This document shows, one piece after another, positions 10,326 through 21,869 of a stretch of 64,000 nt of DNA. The number at the start of each line of letters is the position of its first letter. Position 1 is the stretch's first letter. The translations under genes were made by a program, and so were the position numbers. Location: assembly GCA_034190875.2 (NCBI GenBank), contig CM067348.1:5253427-5317426 (forward strand). The letters run 5' to 3'. This stretch comes from Urechis unicinctus (lineage: Eukaryota > Annelida > Polychaeta > Xenopneusta > Urechidae). The notes under the pieces are model-generated. The model was not told the origin of the DNA, made no database searches, and saw nothing but the letters and a program-made list of their open reading frames with translations.

Positions 10326-11486
10326 ACTTCACAACTTTTCAATTCGGGCAATCCGCTATTGTGGTAAGGGGGAAAGTAGATTCATTTGTCTTCAAAACAT
10401 GTTCTTCAAATTATCTCATCATTTCTGTGATTGAGCCCTGAAACGTTGAATGTGGCTGCTAACATCCATTGTTTCTGTGTTGTTAAGTAAATGGTTCATT
10501 GACTTGGTCTCACTGCCCCGGATTCTTTGACATGACCCAACTTGCAGTGACTCCTGAGACAGGAGCTTGAAGCACACACTACGCCTTGCCAAAAATTTGA
10601 CACTGTCCGTCCCGAGCATGACAATTAATAAATGACGCATTTTTTAATTGAAAATCTTTTATTCGTTGAAATCGTCTAAAAGTCTTAAATCTACCAAAAA
10701 GTAAAATTTGCATAGTAACAAATAGCATGATAATGTACAAACGGCAAATGCTCTCAATGGTCACATCAAAGAAGCAGCTTATAAATCCCAACTGAGATTA
10801 AATCATCTCTCTTTATGTGAAAATGTATATTGCAAGTAGGTAGGAACAAATGAGGAGATTACAAATACACCGTTTAATAATTTCGTACATTACATTTAAA
10901 CAGACAAACGTAAATCGACTAACATCATTTAAAATATACGCAGGGATTATCAAATCGAGATGCTTTTTCTGTAATAGACCACGCCCCTCCTGTTGTAGAC
11001 CACGCCCCTACTGTAATATACGACACTCGCCCTGTAAAAGACCACACGTAGATTTCAGAAAAGTAGCAACAAACATACAGTAAAGCTGATTCAATACTGT
11101 CTTTCTCTGATGATTCATATTGATTCACGTTGGTTATATTTCTGATCCCATTAATGGACAATATCAATAAACGGACTGTGGGGTCTTGTAGCCCATAATA
11201 TCCCACCTGCTGGAGGCGCAATCTCAGCTCGCTTTGAGAATAAAGCTACTCTCATAAGAATTCACGTACAGTCAATGGTAAACGCGTGTTAATCATCCGT
11301 TTGATGTGAAGATAATCATATTTGTCCTCTGCAACCAGATCAATGAGGCTACGTTTACAATGTGGTAGAATCCATACTAGCGATGAAAAGCTCATAAACC
11401 CCATAATATGTGTAGATATGCGGACGGATGAAGATGATTTGAAGAAGAGGTTGGCGTGGTATGGCCCGTTTTGTTCATGCACTTAC
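10326..11486. other. Non-genic stretch, presumed NLR 3' intron
   Basis: This follows the gtaagt donor of the NLR LRR exon on the minus strand, so at least one further exon is expected at lower coordinates. Candidate frames at 11252-11482 and 10925-11221 show no LRR pattern and no good acceptor, and are not called. 'agaccacgccc' is repeated three to four times around 10977-11045. Confidence 0.4.
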
Positions 11487-12824
11487 CGGATGTGATGGCG
11501 GAACACAGTTGGGAGAGATGGAGGAAAGTGCTGGGAAAACGAACCACTCTCTCGCTCGTTTGTATGATATAGATTTTGAGGGCTAGACACGAGTTGAACC
11601 ACGCCGGGCTATTGCACAGACATGACTTCTGTCTTCCTCCAAACCTCCACCATCAACCAGAGCTGAGTCAGAGGACGCACCAACTCACTTACGACACTAG
11701 GAACAGCATTCCAAGAGAGCCTTGTGACGTCCATACCTAAGACGCGTAGGGTGGAACATGCGTTGACGGCGTGGATTAGCTCAAGGAAATCTGACGTCAT
11801 CAAGCCACACCTGTGTCAACCTGAGTGACGCGCTGATCAGCATCACCACGTCAGTTGGACGAGGCAGACAACAGAGCTGATGCGGTAAGATATGGAGGAC
11901 GATAGGTCGTCCATGACGCGCGGGGAGAAAGGGTAGCAATCGTGCAGGATGAGAGACGTTATGGATCAATGACGTGTAAGGACGTCTCTCAGCAATGACA
12001 CACGTGCTTTTTGAGAGATGGTTTTAGCTAATGCCAAATCACATTGGTGCAGAAACAGATGCGTCATATTTTCCGCGTGTCGCTCGCTTAGCGCCCGCAG
12101 TAGATTACCTCCATGGTTAACATACAACTCTGTGAGTTGAAGGCATTTTTCAATTAAAGTGCAAATGTTAGTTAAAGAAACATGACTTTTAGAAGTGTTA
12201 AGGAATTGGTTTCTGATCGCAATCGCCACCAACTCGTCTACTTCTAGTCCGCACCCCCTCACACTGAGACCAGTTAGAGAATCACTATTTATTATTTCAC
12301 TTCTTTTGAGGCTGGGGTTTTCATTTAGGTTAAGATGACGCAAACGTCGATAATGTAACATGACGGCGGTGATGTCATCGGACGTCAAACTACATCGATG
12401 ACAACTTAAGTATTGGAGTGATTGGATCATCGACAACCAGCTGAGAACTGACTGATCCTCGGCGAAAACTTTCCCCAATTTACCACCCCCATATGCACAG
12501 CGCCTTGAGTTTGGGCAGCTTGCTCAACTCTTCGATGAAACAAGGCGGACAGTATTTCGCATCGTGACGCCTATCTCGTCCAAGGCGCGCTCGCTGAAAA
12601 AGTTGGCGTTCTTCGCGATGTTGTCGGTAACATCAACTCATGTCGGATGCCACATCGACGTCGCATTAGGGACAGTATTTCGCATCGTGGATATTCATGA
12701 TATGCACTCTGATGAGCGGATGATTGTTGGTAACATCTGGGTCATGTCGGATGAGTTCATCGGCCGCCATTAGGGATGATGTATTGTACGGTGATGTATT
12801 GTACCAACTCTTCATCATCAGACG
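11487..12824 (-). pseudogene. NLR receptor, LRR-region exon (frame-broken)
   Basis: This exon encodes the leucine-rich repeats of the NOD-like receptor. It opens after an acceptor (ttacag at 12830-12825) and ends at a consensus donor (ccg|gtaagt at 11486-11481). Clear LRR sequence is at 12478-11966: LQYLSCHRCSLTSDDITAVM, LRHLNLNENPSL, LTGLSVRGCGLEVDELV, LTELYVNHGGNLL and MTHLFLHQCDLALAK. More LRR sequence is near 12540 (ELSKLPKLKALCIWG) and at 11790-11680 (FLELIHAVNACSTLRVLGMD). The exon ends with FLHLSQLCSAITS. The reading is broken by a one-base shift in a G-run near 12488, TGA at about 11966 and 11841-11835, a further shift near 11640, and a 123-bp duplication at 12547-12689 that adds stops. 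Either it is a decaying pseudogene or the sequence carries indel errors. Confidence 0.75.
12547..12689 (-). repeat. 123-bp tandem duplication inside the LRR exon
   Basis: The 20-base string 'ggacagtatttcgcatcgtg' occurs at 12547 and again at 12670, exactly 123 bases (41 codons) apart. A second shared block, 'catccgacatga…gatgttacc.acaa' on the minus strand, precedes each copy. The reading HDAKYCP is in the same phase at both ends, so removing one copy would join ADELIRHD…HDAKYCP to PCFIEELSKLPKL in one frame. As it stands, the inserted copy reads TAA and TGA. It looks like a duplicated LRR unit that has since decayed. Confidence 0.7.
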
Positions 12825-12844
12825 CTGTAACAAACACATTGCCC

Positions 12845-12988
<144 letters not shown>

Positions 12989-13169
12989 GCCTGTTTCAAC
13001 ACGCTGATCAATGCGATAAATATCTATAGGGTTATATGATAATGCTATCAAGCTGAACTAATGCGATTGTCAATTAAAAAGATGTTCAATTCCTCTGGAT
13101 TGGCATGCGTTTAATTGTCTCCTAACGAGAAAAAAAAACACTGCGTGAAATAGCTGTTTTCAAGCTCAC

Positions 13170-13323
13170 CATCAGATCTCCAATTAAATTCCATTTCTGA
13201 CTTTCAACCACAATGCTTTGGCAAAATTCCTCCCCGCCATCAACCAGCACCCTGTTGCTCTCGAGCACTGCCTTGACAACGGTATCCGTCAGGTTCTTGA
13301 AGTCCTTCTCCATTTCCTCATTG
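13170..13323 (-). pseudogene. NLR receptor, middle exon (intact)
   Basis: This 154-bp exon links the NACHT-associated helical region to the LRRs. Acceptor: 'tatattctcag|c' (AG at 13325-13324). Donor: 'ctgatg|gtgagc' (13169 downward). The first base completes a serine codon begun by the preceding exon, and the reading then runs NEEMEKDFKNLTDTVVKAVL, ESNRVLVDGGEEFCQSIVVE and SQKWNLIGDLM to a codon boundary, with no stop. The predicted structure is mostly helical. It is in phase with both neighbours, which strongly supports the splice model. It is labelled pseudogene only because the flanking exons are disrupted. Confidence 0.7.
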
Positions 13324-13894
13324 CTGAGAATATAACGCACAATTTTTCTGTTCTTTTCATTTCCAGTGATTCCTGCTACATACTAGAGGACAAGGTCATG
13401 TCTGTATGTTGAACAGAAGACGCGCAGATTTTTAAACATCTCCTTAAATATGGCCAGTAAATGTTTCAACATTCATGAATACTGACGGTGATCATTTTTC
13501 GAATTTTGATTCTTTATGAGGCTATATATATATATTATATATATTGTTATTTGCAACACCGATTTAGGGAAGGTTGTCGGGGGTATGTCGGGAGTATGGG
13601 GTACGCCAGTGAAATTTGATCCAGGTATTGACGTATGCTGTCTGGTTATAGAACAATATACAGAGATCATGTCACCATAATCCAACATCGTAAGGCACCG
13701 ATAAGTTAGCATCAGACATGGCTCAAACTAACAATGTATGTACATGACGATAGAGGATGCTAAATATCTACGAAGTACATAAGCTAGGCCTAGATAGCTT
13801 CATCCAACTTGTTACTTTAAGCATGAAAACGGCATGAACTCACATTTGCATCATTAGTATCTATGGAAACCTAATTGTTTTTGTATCTGCTTAC

Positions 13895-15714
13895 CTGCCG
13901 TCATTATCCTCCGCTAGCTTCTTAGCCTGTGCTTCATCCAACACCAGGGCCGCCATAGTATCCAGAATCGACTGATGGGGCACCTTAAAGATGTTGTCGT
14001 TCTCATCATCCTTCGTCATAATGAACAGCCCGGTTCCCACGCATTGTTCCCCTGTGACAATAATTTCAATTTTGATGGCCCCTTTCCTAAGAAGTAAATC
14101 AGCCACCAACTCGCACAGTTTGTGTACGATGTCGATGTTTTCTAGTTCTTTAAGTGATGTACGTCGTTTGTCATCCTTCGAGCGTTTGTTGACTAGTGAG
14201 TCAAACAGCGACAAAGATAGCTCAGTGCGGCTTTGCAAACGTAAATCAGCTGTATTCTCTTTATCTGTTTAGCGTGCACGCAGTACGAATGTAGCTGCGT
14301 GCAACGGAATGAGAAGAAGAGATCGAATGTTGGGACATTCATCCAGGAACTTCTCGACCACTTTGTATTGCTGAGGCTGCAATTCATTGCTCAGAAAACG
14401 ATAAAGACCCTTCTCATTGAAACCAATCATTTCTACTTTTCGGTCGAAGTGATTCCGACATTCCACTAATCCAAACGTCTATAAGTGACGAGAACACGTG
14501 CTCCTTCAAGTAACCTGCCTGATATGAGGTTGTTCAGGATATCTTTGGGGAGAGCTTCGTCTTCTGCATTCGTCACCTGATCTGATTCGCTTTGGAAAAA
14601 TCCTTCAGGGACCTCATCGGCCCCGTCAAGAATAACTGTGACGTTATTTGCTTTCATAGCCAGGGCCTTACAAGATGGATGACCAAGGAACGTCGCCTGA
14701 TGGGTGGGATATGATAATTAGCCTTTACAGTGGTTTGATGAAGCCATTGTTATCTGACATAGCTCGTTGCTGCTCTGGCGAGTTGCATGACAACAGTGGA
14801 CTTCCCGGTGCCTGGAGCTCCAACGAGAAGTACGGTCCGTGTCGGATTCATGTTCTCTTGGTCACTGAACAGTTTCGCTAACTCTATTTCTCTTCCCAGA
14901 TATTGACCAACGTGGTTTTCGTTTATACCTCTCCTGTCAACCGCAGTGGATTCAGTGTTTATGATCAGTCGGACAAAATCGCAGGCTCTCACACCAAGTC
15001 TGCCTTCTAAGTTGCTATCATTCAACGTGATAGCAACCGAGCAGGTTGTAGTATACATTAAGCAAGAGATCGCCCATACGTTGCAAAGCTTCCTCTGTGT
15101 CCTCTTCAATGATATCTGACAATAATTCTTTCTGTTGTGAAATGTCCAAAAAAATAAGGAGAACAAAAAACTGTACAGCACAAGCTTTCGCATCCTTCCT
15201 TTATCGGTCAGTTGCTCTCTGATGTCTCCGATCCTCAAAGTCGTCAGGCAGCCTTCGTCTTCCATCAGGACAAGAAGTCTCTCTACCCTCTTCATTCCCT
15301 GCAATGCTTCACATTGCGCCTCAAGACGGATGCGTAAGTGAGGCGGGATTTTTATATCCTTCGGGGCTCCAATTTTATGTTTTCAAAACATGCGGTATGC
15401 TAGTGTGGTCAGCTCATCGGTAACTGTCTGTACAGGCTCCTCCGTGCTGACCATGAGCTGATAGAGTTCATCCTGACCAGAGATGCGCAGACATTTACTG
15501 AATGTGTGGTAATGACGGGAATCATTGTCGTTCAACTGGAGGATGTGGAGAAGTGTTCTAATCCTCACATGTCTTGCGTTACAATCTAACAGTATATTTT
15601 CCTTTTGGTTTTGAGACACAGTGCCAATCAATTCTAATTGTTCGTAATTACTTCCACAAATTTAAGATTGTCAACGAGTTTTTCCCAGTGTTTCCTTAGC
15701 GGTTTGTCTGCCAT
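13895..15714 (-). pseudogene. NLR receptor, first exon: CARD-NACHT-winged helix (frame-broken)
   Basis: This is a NOD-like innate immune receptor. The start at 15714 (ccaagATGG) reads MADKPLRKHWEKLVDNLKF. After a one-base shift near 15660 it continues NYEQLELIGTVSQNQKENIL, LHILQ and FSKCLRISGQDELYQLM, a CARD. Past a TGA at about 15383 comes a linker (KIPPHLRIRLEAQCEALQGM, later FLDISQQKELLSDIIEED in another frame). The NACHT ATPase then follows: Walker A LLVGAPGTGKST near 14800, Walker B VILDGADEVP near 14630, and sensor GARVLVTYR near 14480. After another shift come ECRNHFDRKVEMIGF and IRSLLLIPLHAATF, then after another TELSLSLFDSLVNKR and the winged-helix/helical signature FKVPHQSILDTMAAL near 13990. 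The exon ends at ggcag|gtaagc (donor 13894). At least five or six frame changes and a shortened Walker A-B interval break it. Domain order is certain; functionality is doubtful. Confidence 0.8.
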
Positions 15715-15890
15715 CTTGGACTCGCGGTCTGTAGTGAGCGTCTGTAACAAGAACAACCGTACATCAAAACCGCTTCACAGCCCAAATATATAACATTTAC
15801 AACACAAGAGACATTATCTTGAAATGACGCCATTGATAGGCAAACCAAACGTTGTCACACCAGAAACCACAAAGGAACTCGACTTGTTAA

Positions 15891-16340
15891 CATTTCACAC
15901 ATGCTCAAGGTTTTACCAAAATTAACCAATTTACCGTTGTCAAAACAATTGCAAATTATATATATTATTTTAATGAGGTGTATCACAAGGATCAGAAGAA
16001 GTATAAGGAGACGGTGGCTTGGGGGTGGGTGTCCATTGAGGGGCTTGAAGACGGCGACTATAGTGCGAATGGGAGGTTTAATAGTTGCCTGGGCTTGAAA
16101 CAGGAGCATCACGGTCCTTGGTTGGGAAGACCGAGTGGGACCACAGAGAGGACGACGGGGGCTTTCTACTGTTGGAAGCTCTTTACGATGAGATTGATAA
16201 CCGCTCGTCCCAATCCCGACTTTATCGAAAAGAACGACCCTAAGGTTGCCCAGTTTATACAGGAATTCAACCGCGTGAAAAATGGAACTTACAGCGACGG
16301 TCGCAGATATTTATCACTCAATGACCTCTATGGTGACTAA
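15891..16340 (+). CDS. Unrecognised 150-codon ORF or exon
   Basis: An open frame runs from after a stop at 15888-15890 to TAA at 16338-16340. There is no ATG near its start; the densest part begins about 15978 (VYHKDQKKYKETVAWGWVSI…). Residues are mixed and polar, unlike the Ile/Tyr/Leu-rich chance frames around it: WGWVSIEGLEDGDYSANG, HHGPWLGRPSGTTE, ARPNPDFIEKNDPKVAQFIQ, SDGRRYLSLNDLYGD. The stretch is clearly GC-richer than its surroundings. No signal peptide, membrane span or known motif is seen. It lies head to head with the NLR start at 15714, only about 180 bp away. It could be a terminal exon of a plus-strand gene, a transposon-derived frame, or chance. I do not recognise the family. 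Confidence 0.35.
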   Translation, partial: HFTHAQGFTKINQFTVVKTIANYIYYFNEVYHKDQKKYKETVAWGWVSIEGLEDGDYSANGRFNSCLGLKQEHHGPWLGRPSGTTERTTGAFYCWKLFTMRLITARPNPDFIEKNDPKVAQFIQEFNRVKNGTYSDGRRYLSLNDLYGD

Positions 16341-16344
16341 CTAC

Positions 16345-19300
16345 TGGTGTGGGCCTATACCATAGGGGCTGGAAGGGCTGAGCTCATATGGTATAGTGTA
16401 GAGGGTGGGAGGTGTGAGCGGTTCGCTGGCTCATGTGAGTCACCTTGTATATGTGTGTTTTCTGGGTTGCTGTATTAGATTGCTGTGCTCGTACCCCCAG
16501 TCTCTATACTACTCAGATATATGTAATCAAATCGATCGAAACACAAAATGTGAGGACACTATCCGATACAACTGATATTTAAACATCGAAACACAGGAAC
16601 AGATAAAGTCAGCATCACTACGTGTTCAAACGTAAATATGAGCGATAACATGATACCGATAATATCTAGCACTAACTTCGAACGCATTATCTTCAAAATC
16701 GCACTAAGATCGTATGCAAAACATGAATATACGATAACATTGCGTAATTCGATTCCTCAGTCAACTTAATTAAGTTCCTTGTGCCTCGCTTTGTACACGA
16801 ATGCGAGAGTTGGAACGACGATGGCGGTTTGACACTTAGTTGGTCTGCAGATCAATTGTTTTGTTTATATCGGAAGTGAAAACAAGGACACCCGCACTTA
16901 TCAGCAGCTTAATTTGATCTAGGTCATCCCGTCGCGGTGAACGCGAGGCGACTCGCGATGGCTGTTGATGCAGCCGCCTATAGACATAACACCGCTAGAA
17001 TGTGCGAAAGAAGGAGCAGGGTATAAGGCTGCATGACATATTGCCAGGCCGAATTGTATGTTTGAAAAAGGGGTTGATTTACTAATGGCAGTAGATAAGT
17101 TTGAGGACAATACTGCGACAGTAACGATACAATGAGGGAAATGTCGATGGTCCATTAGGTATGCAAAAAAACCCGCTCTAACCTGAAATGGTTTGTCGAA
17201 TAATTCAGGTTTTAATATAGCTTCACAAAGGAAACTACATGGTCCTATTGAACCATTAGAAATTAATTTTCAAGAATTCATACAAAAATGGGTTTGCAAA
17301 TCGACTCGGATAGATTTTTTTCACTATAGAATAAATATGACTTATTAGAATGAAGACATTAGAGTGAATATTTGCTTTTTTTTTTCCTTTGAAACATCTT
17401 GAGCTTTTGCACCTTCTTGACAAGGTAGTACTCGATCGACTGAATGGCTATTTGTTTGTCTTTTTTTGTCTGTGTCGTCAACCTTCTTCTCCACAACGAC
17501 CGCACTCGACGGTATACTGGTGATCTTAGGATCTCTGCTGCGGATCACATATTGCGCAATATCTTTGCATTCAAGGCTATCAGCATTCAAGGCTATAAGC
17601 ATTCAAGGCTATATCTTTAACTTCATATCAAGGGTTAAACACCGGACTTGCATATCCGTCTTGGGGCATTTGGGACGGGAACTTCAGGTTGTACAGGGTT
17701 TTTGGTTGGGACGCAGAGGGAATAAAGTTGTGGAGATTAGGCCTAATAGGGTCATGGTGGGGACCCGGGGTAGGGATAAAAGTTTGGTCACGGAAGGAAT
17801 CCCGTAATCCAGCAAACCGCAATTCATTGTCATTTTTAGATATGGTTTAAGATTGGGCAGCTACAGTTAGATATATATAGGTCTTATGAACCAAGTGGAG
17901 TACCCGATCGACTGTTGGTCTGTAGGCCTAGATATATAGTCTGCTAGTGCAAAATAAGACTAGTGTCCAGTTTGTACACTACAAGACTGTCAAATAGATT
18001 GCTCTTAGATTAGAGGGAAAAGTCTGTTAACTCGAGGGGGAAAGACGTGTCACTTAAAAACCACTGGAGTAACACTAGTCAGTGGTAACTTCAATGCGAG
18101 ATGAATCGCAGCGCAGAATGCATTATCTGCATTGGAGCAGATAATGTAATAACGGTTACGTTACATCTCACACCATGTTTTATAATGCTTCTGTCCTACA
18201 TAAATCCCAGTTATAGAATAAAACGTTATAAACGTACGTTAATTTTCGACTTAAGTCGCCACTCGGTGTTTGGCACTGTCAATAACATCACTAAATGTTA
18301 CGTTTTATCGATTCCTCCGATCTCAGTTCTGTACACTAAGATAAAATTTTCAATTCGCAATATGCATTATCAAATTGACTGTGTAAACATCTGATGCCAA
18401 AATAGTTATATTTGAAACGCATTTATTCGGTTATATGTTACCGATATCTAGTTTAATTAATATGAACGGTGTTTCAGTACCCTTTAGTGGAAAGGCAGAA
18501 GGAGTAAAACTGTTCTGTATGCTTCATTGGATTACCTAAGCGACACGTGAATAGATAATCGGGACATTTAGATGTGATAAGAGTCGGGATATGAGTTAGG
18601 TACTGAGATAAGTGAATATCGTGCACGTTGATAGTCGACTCTCTAGCTTGCATGCTTCACTGTTTGAAAGAGTAAGGTACCTCGCTCTTGATGGTTTGCA
18701 TTTGGGCAGCATGGACATGATAATAAATGCTAGTCATCAGCACGGACGCTGTCCATGGTGACATTTATTTGCCTCTTTAAGAAACATGAATTAATAACAG
18801 AACATCGTCAATACATGGGTATATGTCGCGCAAGCGAGTCACATCTTGGCGATTGTTTTTGTCTGCAGATTATGGTGAAATCTGATCGTAATTAATGGTC
18901 AGGGGCAAGGTGTTACAGAGGTGTTTTCCATGTAACTGCACAGTGTTGTTGTGGCAACGGTGTAGTAGCATGGGAGAATGACACTTGCTTGGCAGCAGTC
19001 AATATGGCGATAGTTTATGTAGTAACTAAGTTAACGCGGAAATATGCTGGTCTATTCGATAGTCCCGATGCAGCAATACCCAAACTTTGCTTTATTAATA
19101 AGGCTCGATATCAATTCCAATGGGTATATTCCGTGGGTAATTAGGGAAACTGGATACCATTTGGTCGATTTTGTCCTAGGGACAAACTGCTTGATTGCTA
19201 TTAGCTTGTAGTCTTTTCTTTACACTAACGATAACCGACAGCAAGTCTAGGTATAGGACACCTCCCATTATGGAGAATTTCACTTCGCATGCAAACTGTA

Positions 19301-20440
19301 CAGGTTTTTTCAAAGAATCTTGCTTGGCATCAACAAGACTTTTTTTCTCCTTTATTTCATGACTTTCAGCTCATACAGTTAGTTGTTGTGAGGTATGAAC
19401 CATCCATGTTTAAAGGTCTTTTTAAAAACTGAGAAGTTACAATTACTTCAACAACATGCTTCTCACTCACTTTCAATCAATACTTTTATCAAAAAGTTCA
19501 GACTTTGATCATAGTGCATAATGTTCATTTATTCCAAGCTAAAGAACTGACGACAAACAATTTCCCCCAGGATAAACACACCTTAGTTAATGCATGACGA
19601 AGAGCATAATGACTTAGTTACAATGCATGCATAAACCATAATACAGCCATGGGTCACCATTCAAAACCCCATCAGTGGAGAATTTAAATGTTGGGGATAG
19701 GCATCAATAGGTTTATACCATTTACATTCTGAACAATAGATAATATTTTTTGGTTCGTAAAAAACGATTCTTGCACAATTGTGTATCTCTGTGATTATAA
19801 CTGACAGGGGTGTCCTCTAAAGGCCCACTGGGTTCCATAGCTCTACCATTGAACATTATTGTACTAGATTGGTATATCCTAAGGGCATGGTAAATTCCTG
19901 GAGAAACAAACAATCCGTGCCAGCAATCAAATCATTCAAGTGCTTGTAATTATTTCCAAAAGATATGGTGTAATACAGTTGCCTATTAATGAGTACAAGT
20001 TTTTATAAATGTTGTGCTCATTACATGTAGTATATCAAAAAGATTAAAACAATACATACATGTACAGTTACTTTCTCAAGAATCTTAAATTGGACATAGT
20101 ATTATTGGTTTGAAATTTCAAGTAATGTAACTTCTTAGGAGATCAGACTTCTATGCATCAGACCCATATTCAGAATCTGATGACACAGGAGGTTCTGTCA
20201 TACCATTGACATATATATCTGTACTTATCCCAGAATTGCCAACTGCTTGAACAATAGCCAGGAAGAGCATTCTTTTCATGCATGTTTATGTCATGGTGGT
20301 GCCTCTGTAGGATTGCAAGCTTGCCTGCTGTTGCCGTGAATTCTGTCTCCATGCCAGGAGAAATGTACAGACATATTATTAATGATAAACAGTCTAGAGT
20401 TTTATATAAGGATATTAAATTATGTTAGAAATAATTCATA
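16345..20440. other. Non-genic stretch
   Basis: Mostly unique AT-rich sequence with scattered short ORFs at chance level. A three-copy 16-bp repeat (gcattcaaggctat..) is at 17567-17612. The minus frame just downstream of it, 17345-17602, has a mixed, charged composition (DIAQYVIRSRDPKITS…) but no recognisable domain or splice support. A minus frame at 19722-19913 begins after a good acceptor-like 'tttctccag', also unrecognised. Confidence 0.4.
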
Positions 20441-20441
20441 C

Positions 20442-20576
20442 TTGACTGTAATTGGGGTATGTCTGCCAGATTTCTGCTGTGAATTTTTCGTTGGTTAAGT
20501 AAAAGTTGACTTCATTTGCCAGCTGTTTCTTTTCTTCTTTGAAGCGTTGCAGGCGAAGCCACTGCTCAACCAGAGC
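20442..20576 (-). CDS. Candidate internal exon, unknown protein
   Basis: The minus-strand reading LVEQWLRLQRFKEEKKQL then ANEVNFYLTNEKFTAEIWQT ends at a donor-like CAA|GTATGA (20441 downward). The composition is that of a charged amphipathic helix, quite unlike the surrounding AT-rich frames. The acceptor is weak ('acccgag' at about 20577). A stop lies a few codons upstream in the same frame, so a splice is needed for it to be coding. It sits about 400 bp downstream of the candidate first exon at 20958-20976. No family recognised. Confidence 0.3.
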
Positions 20577-20957
20577 TCGGGTTTTTTAAGTTTTAAGAGG
20601 TATCAGTTCCGTCACAATTCATTAAGAATCTGTCAGAGGTTGAGATACTTTTTGCCTAGTTGCTGATAAAAGGAACGCTGTGCATTTCCATATCATCATA
20701 TCAGATTGTCGATAATAAAGGCATGTCATAAACGTTTGCGAGAAGCAAAGCCCCCCTTCCACTGATCGTAATGTATTGCGTTACCAAAGATAGATAGCGT
20801 GTTAATATGAAACAAGTGAATATAAAATTAAAGCATGGAACAAATATTACTACAAGTGCCCTTTGACAAGTTTCATGTTGCTTACACCTGAGTCCATCTT
20901 CGGTTAGTGTACATAATTGACGATTTAATAACAATTAAAACATCGAAGCATCCTCAC

Positions 20958-20976
20958 CTGACCGTGTGTTCGCCAT
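20958..20976 (-). CDS. Candidate first coding exon (MANTRS|)
   Basis: On the minus strand 'cccaagATGGCGAACACACGGTCAG|gtgagg' gives a start in good context followed by a consensus donor at 20957-20956. The AAGATGGCG core resembles the YY1 element often placed over start codons near transcription starts in animals. CCAAT boxes lie about 140-180 bp upstream. With only six and a third codons no product can be inferred. Confidence 0.3.
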
Positions 20977-20989
20977 CTTGGGCTGATGA

Positions 20990-21185
20990 AGCTCGGTAAA
21001 AAGGGATCCTTCCTTATTTCACGCCCCATGCCAAACCATTCTCCTTACACTCTCCTTCGTGCGATAGTTTATGAAAGGCTGTCGGGCATAGGCACAGAGA
21101 AGCCTTCTTACACTACCCAATGGGTGCTAATGTAAGGCGAAGTGACCACTATCCAATGGATGAGAGTGTAAGCTCGAGAATGGGT
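20990..21185 (-). promoter_or_regulatory. Promoter-like block with two CCAAT boxes
   Basis: The block holds CCAAT cores at 21117-21121 and 21153-21157, each within a near-palindrome (cccaatggg, tccaatgga) readable on both strands as NF-Y sites. It also holds an 11-bp inverted repeat, cttacactctc near 21045 and gagagtgtaag near 21164. It lies directly upstream (minus sense) of the candidate start at 20976. The promoter role is inferred from motifs and position only. Confidence 0.35.
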
Positions 21186-21660
21186 TGCCCAGACACAATG
21201 TTTTGTCAGCCATTGCAATCATGACCATTATTGCTACATCTTTTTTCGTTCCTTGTTGCACTCCATCTGACTCTCGTCGCATTGAGGTACGTAACTACAC
21301 GTAGGATACTATGTTGATCTCATATATTGTTTGCGTCTTGTCTGAGGCATATATGAACCGAATCACCATGCTACAACTTCTGCATAGGCGTCATCAGGGG
21401 TGTAGTACATGATGTAATGTATAACCATGCATTTAGCTTTCTCATGGTGGCTTTTGATAACAATACTACTAAAAGACTGTAATGGAAAAGATCAGCAATT
21501 TATTTTGGCTTGAACAAATGACATGATTCCCTCCAGCGAGTCAATCCATAGTCCATTACTTGTCCGCAAGATGGCTTTATAGACATTGGCCCTTTGTATC
21601 CCTTTAAATGTAATGGGATAAATGTTGTTTGAGGGTCCAGCTGTTGCTATAACTGGAAGC
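21186..21660. other. Non-genic stretch
   Basis: Unique AT-rich sequence between the promoter-like block and the (TA)n tract. No ORF, exon or repeat is supported. Confidence 0.4.
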
Positions 21661-21661
21661 C

Positions 21662-21867
<206 letters not shown>

Positions 21868-21869
<2 letters not shown>

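Noticed and set aside
17345..17602. 85-codon charged minus frame, considered as a last exon
   Set aside because: Its start lies in a 16-bp tandem repeat and no acceptor or domain was found.
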